Assembly (NCBI RefSeq): GCF_030272615.1
Contig: NC_081412.1
Coordinates: 689,572,083-689,636,082, forward strand
Length of the DNA: 64,000 nucleotides
Source: Cryptomeria japonica
Taxonomy: Eukaryota; Streptophyta; Pinopsida; Cupressales; Cupressaceae
Direction of reading: 5' to 3'
This document shows positions 36,277 to 48,897 of this stretch, in pieces. The first letter of the stretch is position 1; each line of letters starts with the position of its first letter. The notes beneath the pieces were generated by a model that did no database searches, was not told the origin of the DNA, and saw only the letters and a program-made list of their open reading frames with translations. A program made the position numbers and the translations under genes.

Positions 36277-37420
36277 TGAACCCTGGTGACTCCCCACCTA
36301 GGAGAGAGAAAGGAAGTCACTAGGATGATTTTCACTTGGGGAACTTTACATTCAAAATAGGGGCTTGAATCCACTAGATACAAATCCAAGGGAGGCGAGG
36401 ATGTGATTCCAAGTGGATTGCAAGGGTTGAAGTTTGTTTTGCTCTCTTTTGTAAATAGGAAAGTTCACTTGTTGACTATGGAACAAAGAGAGAAAATGAG
36501 TGAAATGAGGAGCTACTAGTTCGAGATTGTGCTGTAACTTCGGATCTGAGTTAATTAGATTGATAAGAATCTGCCCTACGAATTTGGAGAAAAGTCATCA
36601 AGACCGTGGTGAAAGAAAGGGTTTCTCTATCTCTACAAATGAAGCTAAAACCTACAATTACAGCTACGCATCTGCAACTTACACACAAAAAAGAAGGGGA
36701 GAAGAGTTGTGGACAGGGGTTTGCCTTAGTCAAACCGTGGTTAAGGAATGAACCTTGAAAGAAAGTAATTGCAAATTCTGAAATGTAAATAATGGAATTG
36801 TATACCTTGTAGATTTGCAATTTGTCGATGATGATTGCTTTGCTTCTTGAATGTAATCACAAGTGTTGCATGAAATGGCATGTAACATGACAAAACCCTA
36901 ACACACGCATACATGCTTGCAAATGAATGTTGTAATATTGCTCCAATGGATGAATGAAGAAGACTTGAATGCTTGATAATGAAGACCCTTCGCTTGAATT
37001 TTGCTTATTATCCTTATCTTGCTCATGTACTGCCGCCCCTCAAATGAGGAAATGGAATCTCCTTTTATACATGCCTCAAGGATTAATTCTCAATCACTGA
37101 AGGCCAACAAAGAAGAACTGCAAACCCCGAAGTTCAAATTATGCATAGGGGACCGGGCAAACCTATCATAGGGCCACCCTAAGAGGTGGGGTCAGGGGCG
37201 CCATGCCCTTGTCCTAGGGGGAAAGGGGCGCCATGGAGGATAGGGGTGCCATGCCCCCATCCTACCTTATTTTGAGGCCCGAATAGGGTCTGGAGGTAGG
37301 AATAGGTCTTGAGCAAGGAAGAACCCAAGGGTGAAGGTGTAGAAAGGGGTCTTGACTAGGAAGGAGGATGTCATCGCCAAGGTAAGGACTTCAAATGTGA
37401 TTAAAATTGCTAGGGCTACA
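36277..37420 (-). repeat. Solo LTR J, inserted in LINE RT (1,144 bp)
   Basis: The insert interrupts the LINE frame just after the FSND motif and ends where the frame resumes (KLFNEASGAKIS). On the minus strand the termini read TGTAGCCCTAG...CCAGGGTTCA. A minus-strand TATA box, GTATAAAAGGAG, lies near 37,053-37,064. Short repeats of GGCGCCATG occur at about 37,195-37,255. The flanking AAAAT and ATTTT do not form a clean duplication, so the exact ends are uncertain. Confidence 0.6.
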
Positions 37421-38040
37421 ATTTTATGACACTAAAATTAGTAAGAGAAGTAGTGTCATTTGAAAATTGAATATTCAAGAGATCTGCATTGTTTGGAAGC
37501 TGAATTCCTTTAACTCTAGGCGAGGTCGAGTTAGCCCTTAGTAGATAGTATATTGCCTCAGATGCTATCACAAATAAGGTTGAAGCAAGGGGGAATCCTT
37601 GTTTGATAAATCTCCCTAGTTTGAAGGTCTTAGAGATAGACCCATTTATGTCAAGCTGAGCGGAGGCATCCTTAAGAAGGACCTGAACAAGTTGGCAAAA
37701 TTCCATAGCAAAACCAAAGGCTTCTAACATCATTATAATGTATCCCCATTCAACTCGATCATAAGCTTTCTCAAAATTCAATAAGAACATGGAAACATTT
37801 TGTTTAGACACTTTAGCCCACTCCATGGCCTCCCAGCTTGTAATGAGATTCTCAAGTATATATCTCCCTTTAATGAACCTAGTTTGAGTGGAACATATAA
37901 GGCTAGGCAAAACATTAACAAGTCTAATAGCTAGAATTTTAGCAAGAATTGTGTATGAGACATTAAGAAGGGTAATGGGCCTCTAATTATTAATGAGGGA
38001 CTTGTCACCTTCTTTAGCGAGGAGTTTAATGAGTCCCCTA

Positions 38041-38986
38041 TATTGGAATCCAAGAACACTAAGAGGGGGGGGGTGGGGGTTGAATCAGTGTTCTACTGGA
38101 AAGATTAATTTTAACCTTATTAAACCATGCATACACCAACCGGTATACCAGTACATATAGAACTGAAATAGGTAAAGCAACCAATAAGCCAATCACATAA
38201 ATGAATACCATAACACACAAAATTATACATGGAAAACCTCAAAGAGGAAAAACCATGGTGGGATTTGTAACCCACAATATCAATTCACTGGCCATATGAA
38301 GAGATATTACAAAATATAGGGGCTTGCACTTGCAGGAAGGCTTAAAGCCTAGAGCACACTGCTGAATCACAAAAGGAGCCTCACTGACTACATATAAATC
38401 CAAACTACAATCTGGAGAAATGAATGAACTGCTTAAGATAAAATCTTCTATGCCTAAATACAGTTCCAGTTAAGCTTTGTTTGTTCCAGTTTGAAACCCT
38501 AAACCCTTACCAGAATAACCCCTTTACATAAATATCCTCACATACATGATCTCTCTAATATATTTCGCATTACATAACATTATCATGTTCTCCTATCCAT
38601 CTATCCATCAACATATAAAAAATGATCTAACCAATTGACCTATATACCCCTTACAATTTATCATGCCTTATGTCGACTTACAAAGATAATTACAATATCA
38701 ATATAAATGTTGGCCATATAACATAAATACATGAATATAAAAATCAATTGTTGATGCCAGATCCAAAATATGTCAACCTCCAATACCAATAACCTGATTC
38801 TAAACCATGTCGGCCTGTATTGCTAGTAACCAAAGAAAGTCCTTCCATCCTGCCGGTGCCGGTGTCGGTGAAGTGCCTGCTGGTACACAACTGAACCAAA
38901 ACATGAAGCCGAAACAAGATGCCATGTTGCCATCAACGACAATGACAACATGTTGAAACCAATCAATTGAGTGTCAATTGCCAATA
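38041..38986 (-). repeat. 3' LTR of element C
   Basis: The ends read TATTGGAATCC and GCCAATA; the intact LTR of element A shows that the original termini were TGTTGG...CCAACA. The U5 hairpin arms are about 38,053-38,061 and 38,085-38,093 around a G-rich run. It is followed directly by the polypurine tract at 38,987-39,001 (GCTAAAGGGGGAGAT on the minus strand). Confidence 0.93.
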
Positions 38987-41528
38987 ATCTCCCCCTTTAG
39001 CATTGATGGCAAGACTCATGTGAAAAATGATCATGGTTTCATCTGTCGGTTTCATCCTGAGCCTGCTCCCCCTGAGTTGAATATCCATCAATACAAAATA
39101 ATCCATACTTCCCCATAGTTTTCCATCTATACTCCCCCTAATGTATACAACTCCTTTTCTTTTTCACATCAATATCACTCCCCCTTTGGCATCAGGGCCA
39201 TCAAAATTTCCAAAAAGAGTACCAAAAATCCAAAACCGGGACAAAGAATGAAAGATACTGTATAATGAATATCCCAAAAATACCTTACCGAAGCTTGATA
39301 TATTTGAAAATATCTGGGTAGGCCTTCTCCAATAGCTCTAGATAAGTATCCCAACCAGATTTGAAAGTGCCGGAAATAGATACAAGTCCATTTAGCATAT
39401 GGGCAAATGACTCTTTCTCATTTAACTTTGTCGGTGTGGGCTTACCAACCATATCTATACACTCCTTATGTACACTAAGAGAATCCAACCGGGGACTCAC
39501 CAAACCTCTAAGAATTCTGGCTCTTCTTATGAATTTTTCTTTTTCTTTCTCAAAAGTAGAAACTTGGGCTTCCAAAACCAAAATCTGACCATCAATGGAT
39601 GTAGTCAATGAATTCAATCCATCAAAAGAATTTGCTATACTTGCAATTTTCTCCTGAGATTCCTTAATCTTCTTATCCAAATTAAAAGTAAGTAAATCTA
39701 TGTTACAACATACTTTGTAAATATTTGTACACTTCTTTAAATAATTATCTATCAATTTTAACTTATCATTGATTTCCTTCCTTTTAGACTCAATCATTTG
39801 ATCAAATGTATCTTGTTTTTCCTATGTGAACCTCTCCAGTGCTTGCCAGTTTGAAATCTACTGCAAGGATTGAAAATCCTTTGAAATGTGCTCAGTGATT
39901 GTCTTAAGCTTGCCGGATGGGCTCCCTTCTCCGTCAAACTTGCACTCTGGGACTAGTCTATGCAAAATAGTGATAGACTAATCAATAATCCCTTTATCCA
40001 TAGATCCCTCCTTCAATAGTTTTTGTGCAACCATCATCATGAGTTCAATAGAGCTCATCTCGGTTATTCTTTTCTTTTCAATTTGCGAGGTGTCAATTGA
40101 CAACAATGTTGGACTCACTACCGGTTCCCTGTCGGATTCCTCTTTCTTCTCCTATGATGATTTAACCTTTGTAGCTTCCTTACTTGCACCGGTGGCTTCA
40201 CCACTTGGTGCAGTCTCAGTAACTATCGGTTCCTCCTTATGAATGTTATCCTCATCCTATACATTTGTATTTGGAGGACTGTTGTCCTCAACATTAGTAT
40301 CCTATACATTATCAACCTTTACACTATCTGTATTTGCCGATATCTCAACATTTGTCTGTACATTTGTATCTACCGGGAGCTTAATTTCCACTAAATGTTT
40401 TTCAAAATTGAGGGTGAAGTATCCATAATACCCTTTCCTTTTCCTTCATCCGATATGTCTGCAGTATCTATTTTTGATTCTGGTGAAGTATAAAATCCAC
40501 AATTCTCTTGAAAGAACTTAACCCATACCTTGTAGGTCTCCTTGATTATCTCATTTACCCTTCCTAACATAAGACTAATTATTCTATGTTTGTTGTTAAA
40601 GATTTTCCTATCTACAACCTCAAGTGTTTTATCCATCTCCTCTGGAGCAATAGAAACACAAACAAATGACAACTCTTGTATCTTTATATGTTTGTCCTCT
40701 TGCATTGTCGATAGTCTCCTAGCATCTAACATATCATACAATACTGTCGGTATTTGGTTTTCAATTTCTATAAAGGCTTTCTTATAAATATCCAAATATA
40801 ACAATACTGCTTCCTCTACTTCTCTTTGTTCATCATCATCTAAATGTTCATAATAAAACTGTACATTCTTTAAGATACCATCCTTAGTAATTTCATCAAC
40901 TAACTCTACACAAGTTTTTGGTGGAATGATAGTTACATTACCAGATTCAATTTCCAGATCAATGTCATCCTTCTTCTTCCTTCTTCCAATACTAGATGGA
41001 GCAGAAGGTGTTTCATTTGGTGCTTTCTTCTGTGCCGGTAACTTGAATGTAACTTTCTTAACCGGTTTCTTCTTAGCCTCTACCTTAGTTTCTTTAGTTT
41101 TCTTCCTTAATACCCTTTTAAATGCCAAGGCTGTGTCATTTTCAGATGCAAATTCAGCTGTAATAGGTTCAATAAACATTTCTGGTTCTTTTATCTTTCT
41201 TCCTTTCTCTGGGACAATATCAATCAATTCTTTGATGTCCTGTGAAACCTTTTCAACAAACTTACTTTCCTTACCTTCCTTCTTCTCTCTCTTCTTCCAG
41301 TTGAACTCAGTTTCAACCTCTTATGTCTTTTGCTTTGTAGTACCAAAGGTTTTGATAGTTTCATCTACCGGTGAATCAATTAACATCTTTGTATATGCAA
41401 CTAAAATCTATGCATCAACTTCATAACCCATCTCCTCAATCCAGATCTTTCAAGGTTTGACCACTGCCATGAGTGTTTCATCTTTCTTAACCATGAAGCA
41501 TATGTCAGTTGAGTATTTATCAACAATG

Positions 41529-41924
41529 TGTTAGGGTTTCAAGCAGATCCAAAGCAAATATGAACTAACAATTATATGCAGATTTAAATACAAAAGATAA
41601 AGAAATAAAACAAGACACAGATAACATAGAGATTTAACGTGGTTCACCCAGAATGGGTTACGTCCACCATACACAGTTGTCCAATCTTTCTTATTATTCA
41701 GCAAAAATAGTACATCAACCTTACAATGCCTTAAGCATCCCAGCCGCTTATAACATGCATTTTTAGGGCAAAAACAAAGTCGGCCTTTTTAGGGTTTTTA
41801 TTACAATGTCGGTTTTCATCAAAAAAATACCCAAATTTTTTTTCAACAATCTCCCACCCCGGACCCCGACAAGGATACGTGCTAAGTGTATAGTACTTTG
41901 CTAATCAGTCGCCATAGTTCAACA
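41529..41924 (-). repeat. 3' LTR of copia D
   Basis: It is a direct repeat of 46,044-46,443, with scattered substitutions between the two. A TTTAACGTGG-type block at about 41,633 marks the conserved R-U5 region of plant copia elements. Confidence 0.92.
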
Positions 41925-42105
41925 ATCTCCCACTTGGAGACTGATCAAGCTCCACACCAAACAATCTCCCACTTGGAGACTAATACTACACAACACCATT
42001 GTACATGCAACATCTGTTGGATAAAACACTAGGACTTGACTGGTATAAATTCAACAATTATCAATCAAGAAGACCAACAGAAACTGATGAAGAAATCAGC
42101 TTCTC

Positions 42106-45100
42106 CTATGGAACTGCCTTCATGAACATATCAGTAGGATTCTCACTTGTGTGAATCTTCTCAAGCCATAACTGACCCTCCTCCAAAATAGTCCAGATGA
42201 AGTGGTACCTAAGCTGAATGTGCTTTGTCCTTGAATGAAAAGTAGAGTTCTTCGCAAGATGAATGGCACTCTGGCTATCAGTATACAATGGGCGATCCTC
42301 CTATGTCTGATCCAATTCCTCCAGAAAACATTGTAACCAAATCATCTCCTTGCTGGCTTTTGTAGCAGCAACATACTCAGCTTCAGTGGTTGAAAGTGCA
42401 ACAACCTTTTGCAGCCTAGAAATCCAACTGACTGCAGTTCCCCCTATAGTAAAAACATACCCTGTAGTACTCCTCCATGAATCAATATCACCTGCTAGAT
42501 CAGAGTCAACAAATCCACTCAGAGCAACATTAGATCCTTTCAAACATACTGCCTTCGTAGTGGTTCCTTTCAAATATCGAAGGATCCATTTCACAACATT
42601 ACAATGTTCCATACCTGGATTACTCATAAACTTGCTCACAACTCCCACTGCATGTGCAATATCTGGCCTTGTGCATACCATTGCATACATTAGATTGCCA
42701 ACAGCTGATGAATATAGGATGTTAGACATTTTATTAACCTCTTCCTATGCCTTTGGGCACATCTCCTTAGTCAATTTGAAATGACTAGCCAAAGGTGTAC
42801 TAACTGCTTTTGCATCCTGCATGTTAAATCTTTTCAACACCTTCTTTGTATACTCACTTTGGGACAAATTCAAGGTTCTATTTTTCTTGTCCCGTGTAAT
42901 CCTCATACCGAGAATTTGCTTAGCTGCACCCAAATCCTTCATAGCAAATGATTTGGCTAATTTCTGTTTAAGATCATTTATATGATGCATGTTAGACCCA
43001 ACAACAAGCATGTTATCAACATAAAGCAACAAGATAATATAACTGCCATTAGCCAATCTCTTAAAATATATACAATGATCAGAATGACATCTATGATAAC
43101 TGTGTTTAGCCATGAAACTATCAAATTTTAAATACCATTGTCGGGGTTCTTGCTTTAGGCCATACAAACTTTTCTTCAACTTGCATACCAAGTTCTCCTT
43201 ACCTTTGACCTCATATCCCTGTGGTTGCAACATGTAAATTTCCTCCTCCAAATCTCCATGGAGAAAAGCTGTTTTGATATCTAATTGTTCAAGATGTAAA
43301 TAATCTGCAGCCACAAGACTAAGTACAGTTCTAATTGAAGTCATTTTTACAACTGGAGAAAATATTTCATCATAATCTATACCCTTTTTCTGTGCAAAAC
43401 CTTTTACCACAAGTTTGGCCTTATATCTTTTCTGACCTCCTTCCTCCTCCTTCAGCCTATAAACCCATTTGTTAGGCAAAGCTCTTTTTTCTGTAGGTAA
43501 AGGGACTAAGTCCCAAGTCTTATTTTTCATCAAGGAGTCCATCTCCTCTTTCATGCCTAGCTCCCACTGTTGTTTGGCATCCACCTGCGTTGCTTCTTCA
43601 TATTCTTCGGGTTCACTAGAATCAGTTAATAAAATAGAATACAAAGAAGGAGAAAATCTTTGAGGGGGTCTACTTGACCTCGTAGAATGTCTAACACTTG
43701 TAGGAGTTTGTGGGACAATCTATTGTTGCTGAGCATCAGGTACCTGTGGCATTTTATTTTTAGGAATCTCATCCAACACCACATATTCTTGTTTGTTTTG
43801 TTCATGCTTCTTTTCCTGCATCTGTTCTTTATACATAACCTTCTCATTGAATATAACATCTCTACTTCTAATTATTTTCTTATTTTCAAAATCCCATAAC
43901 TGATAGCCATATTCATCTATCCCATATCCAATGAAGGTACATTTTTGAGATTTAGCATCAAGCTTGGTTTTGTTTTCTTTATCAATATGGACAAAAGCTT
44001 CACAACCAAAGGTTTTCAGAAAAAAATAATTTACCTTTTTACCAGTCCATGCCTCCTTTGGAATACCACCATCCAAAGGGGTTGAAGGTCCTCTATTTAT
44101 CAAATAGACAACAATATGTATAGCATCTGCCTAAAAATGTAAGGGCAATCCAGCATGCAATCTCATGCTCCTCGTGTGTTCCATGATAGTCCTATTCATT
44201 CTCTCTGACACACCATTTTCCTATGGAGTTTCTGGAACTGTCTTCTACTTTCAAATCCCATTTAAGGAGTAGTAATCTTCAAATTATTTGCTGCAATACT
44301 CACCTCCATTATTTGATCTGAGACACTTTAACTTTTTTCCCGTCTCATTCTCAACCAAAGCTTTCCATTTCTTAAAAGTTTAAAAAACATCCGATTTTTG
44401 CTTTAGGAAATATACCCATGTTTTTCTGGTTGAGTCATCAATAAAAATAACATAATAACAAGAGCCACCAAGAGATGATACCTGAGCTGATCCCCATACA
44501 TCTGAATGCACAAGCTCTAACTTCTCACTCTTCTTCTCTTTCCCAACCTTGAGAAATCTGACTCTTTTTTGTTTACCATAAACACAGTTTTCACAAAACT
44601 CTAAATCAATCTTCTTTAGTCCTGGCAATATATTTTTGGAGTGAAGGATTTTATCCCTTTCTCACTCATGTGCCCAAGCCTATGGTGCCACATTATCGAA
44701 TCTGTTCTTGCAACATCTATTGTTGTTGTCCCTATAGTAACTTTATCTGTAGCAGCTAGGGTAGAGTAAGTGTTACCAATACACAGATATAATGTGCCTA
44801 CCTTCGCACCTTTAGCTACTACTAATGATCCTTTAGTGACCTTCCACATATTGTCTAAGAAGGTAACTATGCAACCTTCACTACCTAGTTGCCCTGCAGA
44901 AATTAAATTTCTTCTTAAATTAGGAACATGTTTTACCTCCTACAAAAACCAATCATTTCCATTCTGCAACTTGATCTTTATCTTTCCTTTTCCAACAATT
45001 TGACAGGGCTCATCATCACCCAAATATACCTGTCCAAAATCACCTTGAACATAATCTAGAAAATATTTTCTATGGGGTGTAGAATGAAATGAAGCCCCAG

Positions 45101-45983
45101 AATCTATTACCTAGGAATCATTAACATTATCCAAACATAAGATTAAAGCATCTTGTAAAGTATTACTTGCAATATTAGCTTCCTTACTGTCATTTTCATT
45201 TTTGTCTCCTTTATTTTTCTGAGACCAACAGTCTTTCTTTAGATGACCAAGCTTTCCATAGTACCAACAATCTTTCTTTCCCCTAGATTGAGAGTGTCCT
45301 ATCTTTGACTTCCCTCGTGACTTCTCATTCCCAGGGCCTTTTCCTCTTTCCTTTGATCTTCCTCTGTTCTCCACATTCAAAACACTACCCGATGATGTTG
45401 GAGTCTCACCTGTGCTTTTCCTTCGCATTTCCTCACTTAGGATAACACCAACAATATCATCAAATACCAAAGTATTTTTACTAGAGACAAAGTTACATAC
45501 AGCCATAACCAAGCTATTCCATCTTTTTGGCAAAGAACATAAAATCAAGAGAGCCCTAACCTCTTCTGCAAAGGTAATTTTTACCGAAGACAGTTGACTG
45601 GTAATTGTATTAAATTCATTTAAGTGCTCTGCTACAGATCCTCCCTCACTCATTTTTAAATTAAACAAACGCTTCATAAGAAATACCTTTTTCGAAGCCA
45701 AGGGTTTCTCATACAACTTTGCCAATGTCGCCATCAAATCTATAGTCATTTTTGCTTCTGTTATATTGAATGCTACAGACAGTGCAAGGCATAATCGAAT
45801 GGATCCCAGTGCCTTTCTATCTAAAATGTCCCACTCTTCATCTGACATTGTGGTCACTTTCTTTACCTTTCCTTCCAATGGCCTCCACAAATCTTTTTAA
45901 TACAAGTAATCCTCCATCTGCATTTTCCATAACTGATAGTTCTGGCCGTTAAACTTTTCAACCTTGAATTTGGAATCCTCCAT
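42106..45983 (-). pseudogene. copia D gag-pol polyprotein, degraded
   Basis: The start is the ATG at 45,981-45,983, opening with a Gag of the form FNGQNYQLWKMQMEDYL. Then come a CCHC-like knuckle with its second Cys replaced by Tyr (CWYYGKLGHLKKDC), protease (VIDSGASFHSTP), integrase (HHRLGH, CENC, DVWG, NNGGEY), RT (WVYRLKEEE to YVDNMLVVG) and RNase H (YTDSQSAIHLAKN) ending at 42,106. Stops are seen near 45,896, at 45,111-45,113 and 44,940-44,942, with many in the integrase and a frameshift near 44,620. The RT box YVDD has become YVDN and the integrase Asp before NGGEY has also become Asn, so the element is inactive. Confidence 0.94.
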
Positions 45984-46029
45984 TGCTCCCACTCAAATAT
46001 GAGAGTCTTGCCAATTTATAGAAAACCTC

Positions 46030-46443
46030 GCTCTGATACCAATTGTTAGGGTTTCAAGCAGATCCGAAGCAAATATGAACTAAAAATTATATGCAGATTT
46101 AAATACAAAAGATAAAGAAATAAAACATGACACATATAACACAGAGATTTAACATGGTTCATCCAGAATGGGTTACATCCACCATACACAGTCGTCCAAT
46201 CTTTCTTATTATCCAGCAAAAATAGTACATCAACCTTACAATGCCTTAAGCATCCTATCCGCTTATAACATGCATTTTTAGGGAAAAAACAAATTCGGCC
46301 TTTTTAGGGTTTTTATTACAATGTCGGTTTTCATCAAAAAAATACCCAATTTTTTTTTTCTCGGGGGCTCCCGCCCCCGAACCCCTGCCAAGGATACATG
46401 CTGAGTGTATAGTACTTTGGTAATCAGTTGCCACATTTCAACA
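46030..46443 (-). repeat. 5' LTR and primer site of copia D
   Basis: The initiator Met-tRNA primer site is at 46,030-46,041 (minus strand TGGTATCAGAGC), two bases inside the LTR (46,044-46,443). The LTR ends TTTCAACA and abuts element C ORF2 sequence, where the coding frame of C is interrupted. Confidence 0.92.
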
Positions 46444-47552
46444 CAAATGTGCTTAGGAACCCTCTCTCTAGATTTCATAGCCTTTTGGAATGCCTTAAAA
46501 TAACCCCAAACTTTGTCATCTCTCTGACTACCCAACGAAGCAATCCCATTGTCTCTTCCCAAAACTGGGAGTTTCATTAATGAAAAATAGCATTAAACAG
46601 ATAATTAAGTTACCATACCGGAAAGTTCCTTTCTTTTCTCCTTTAACCTTTCCTAGGTTTATCAATAGTTCATCTAACATCCAACCACATAGATCCAATT
46701 TCTCATTCTCCCTCATCATTTTATAAGCTGTGAAAATGCAGGAGCTAGAAATAGAATTCAGTTGGTTTGATTGGGTTACCTTGTAACCAATGACCATGCT
46801 ACCGAATCTAATGTCTGTGTCGGTGATAGTACTAATTTTCATTGATTGCCTATCCAAAGTTGCGCCGGTGATTTTGTCAACCTGATCATTTGAAACCTTC
46901 TTATCCAAACGCTTCCCAACCTGTGGTAGACCAACAATTTCCCTAATGGCCTCCTTTGAGATCTTATATGGTCTATCCAACTAGATAAACTCTCCATGTA
47001 CTTTGCTCAAAACATACCTAATAATTTCATCTTTGAATTTTGAAATGTCCAGAATGCTGGTAAACCCTAAATCCTCAATGTGCTTGTATTCAGGTTTGAT
47101 CTTTCTAAAATCTCCCATTAGCTCGCTCATGTACATGCTCTTCATATCAGATGTTCCTAAATCCTCAATGTGATAATGAATGTAGGCTCTAACATCATCA
47201 ACACATACTACTCCTTTCAAAACATAGGAAAATGCACCAACCAAATCGTCTAGGGTAGCAACATGCGGATATTGCTTGAAAGTCGGCCTGAGACAGTCCT
47301 TGACCTCAACAACACTCGAGTTTGCAACAAAGATAGGTATAGATGATGATCCCACTTCCATGATTGAAGATAAATACCTATGAATCGCTACTAGTGAAAC
47401 TCTAACAAACTCTTCCAATTGCTGGTGAAATTTCTCAAGAAGATATCTGATCACTCTGAATTGCCCTTAATCACTATGAGTCACTCTAAATGCAAGGTGA
47501 TAAAAAATGAAGTAGATTCAACCTTTTAACCTCCAAGAAAAACCCTAATCCC

Positions 47553-48829
47553 TCATTGATATAAACGAATTATGGTGGAAGATATCAGATCTTCAAACAA
47601 ACATTTCCATGCTGGATAAGCATCTCCAATGTCTGGAACATCTTCCAGAACCTCTTCTCGAGGCATATGCAACATCTTCATGAATTTTTGCCTACCCCTA
47701 AGGCATCTTCCTCAGTTACCGGTTGAGCTTCCTACCGGTGCAGGAGCAACCTATTTTGCTGGATAAGTAACCAGTGCATTCCCATCTGTAGATTGATCTT
47801 CTGACTTCCTAACCCATCTTTGGGTGTGATCTTGCCGGATTTCATTAACCTTTTCTTTCCCTTTTTTATTTGATCCTCCATTACCAACCAATGGATTTCT
47901 GATTCTATAGAATTGAGCAATATGTCCAACCTCATTACATGCATAATATGTAACATTGTTCTTTTGAATTGCTTTTCTAAAACCGATATAATTGTTTGAC
48001 CTCCACTGATTATCCATATGTCCAAATTTTCCACATGCATAACACTTAACATTCATTCTACAATCTTTTGTTTTATGACCATTCTTATTGCATTTAGAAC
48101 ATATACCGGGAGCAGAGTTATTGTTCTGATTTGCTCAATTTCTACATTGCCTAGCCATGTGACCAAATTTATTACAAAGTATCTACCATTAAATTTATAA
48201 GCATTGAACTGCCTTACCGGTGCCTTATGGTTTTGATTTTCATTTGTAGTACCAAAACTCCGACCTTGTTCAAATCCAAGTCCATTGGAACCTCCATTCT
48301 GTCATTGTCTCTTCAATAATTCATAAAGTTGTGCTGAACTAATTTTGAATTTTTCTTTATACTCATTTGCAATAGTCAAATAATCTCTCAGAATTATCGT
48401 TTGTCTCTCAAGCTCTTGTTCATTACTTTGGGGTTGTACTAAACCAGTTCTCAACATATCATTCTCATGAACCAACCTACCACATTCTTCAAATTTGTTC
48501 TTCAAAGATATAGGAAGATTTTCTTCCTTTTTCTTTCTATCTTCAATCTCCTTAGACATTCTCATAGTTATAGCTTTCATTTCATTTCTCATGACCATGT
48601 TCTCCTGACTCAACTTCTGAAACTATTTCTTAAGTGCATCTTTCTCTTCATCATCCTGATTTTGCAAAAGTTCCTTCCTCCTAGCTTGAAAAGATGACAA
48701 CCTCTCCTATAGGAAAAGAATGAGTTCCTAAGCAGAATTCAATTCATTTTGTAACTTCAAGTTTTTTATCCTTTTAACATCATAATCTTCAAGTGCCATC
48801 TCAAGTTGCTTTTCCAAACTCATATCCAT
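47553..48829 (-). pseudogene. ORF1 (coiled-coil / CCHC gag-like protein) of element C
   Basis: The start is the ATG at 48,827-48,829 (MDMSLEKQLEMALEDYD). A coiled coil follows (NLKLQNELNSA, ERLSSFQARRKEL, MRNEMKAITMRMSKEIED), then the conserved ISSAQLYELLKRQ block and four zinc knuckles at about 48,190-47,900. Only CSKCNKNGHKTKDC is intact; one has lost bases (frameshift near 48,180) and two have Cys replaced by Trp or Tyr. The tail ends at the TGA at 47,553-47,555, about 190 bp before ORF2. It matches ORF1 of element A closely and ORF1 of element B more distantly. It is probably an RNA-binding structural protein. Confidence 0.85.
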
Positions 48830-48882
48830 GGATTCCGGATTCAGGATCTCCCTCAAGCTATTAAAAGTCCTCCAAGGCACAA

Positions 48883-48894
48883 GGCTCTGATACC
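48883..48894 (-). promoter_or_regulatory. Primer-binding site of element C
   Basis: The minus strand reads TGGTATCAGAGC, three bases inside the 5' LTR. It is identical to the sites of copia E and D, so C would be primed by the same tRNA. Confidence 0.92.
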
Positions 48895-48897
48895 AAT

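Larger units (their letters stand above)
41529..46443 (-). mobile_element. Ty1/copia LTR retrotransposon D, nested in element C
   Basis: LTRs at 41,529-41,924 (396 bp) and 46,044-46,443 (400 bp) have termini TGTTAGGGTT...TTCAACA. The element is 4,915 bp, compact for copia. The target duplication is imperfect (CAATG on the left, CAAAT on the right). The primer site is at 46,030-46,041 and a polypurine tract (minus strand CCAAGTGGGAGAT) at 41,925-41,937. It interrupts ORF2 of element C. Its LTRs lack the U5 hairpin seen in A, B, C, E and K. Confidence 0.94.
39285..47361 (-). pseudogene. ORF2 of element C (unknown protein), split by copia D
   Basis: This is a long frame of about 1,050 codons once copia D is removed. 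The start is placed at the ATG at 47,359-47,361 by alignment with ORF2 of element B. The N-terminal domain (VVCVDDVRAYI, YKHIEDLGF, YVLSKVHGEF, YKISKEAIREIVGLP, GYKVTQSN) matches B block by block. A Lys-rich segment follows (KETKVEAKKKPVKKVTFKLP at about 41,080), then helical parts and a C-terminal coiled coil (LDKKIKESQEKIASIANSF at about 39,650). Lesions include TAG at 46,981-46,983 (Trp in B), several stops near 46,520-46,450 and 41,450-41,320, and frameshifts. I do not recognise the family; no enzyme motif is visible. Confidence 0.8.

Noticed and set aside
40391-41426. Hydrophobic open frames on the plus strand (166 codons and others), as membrane proteins
   Set aside because: They are antisense to the Lys-rich part of element C ORF2, which explains the Leu/Phe/Ser bias.
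41524-46448. Copia D pol domains as the pol of element C
   Set aside because: D has its own LTRs, primer site and polypurine tract, and interrupts the ORF2 frame of C.
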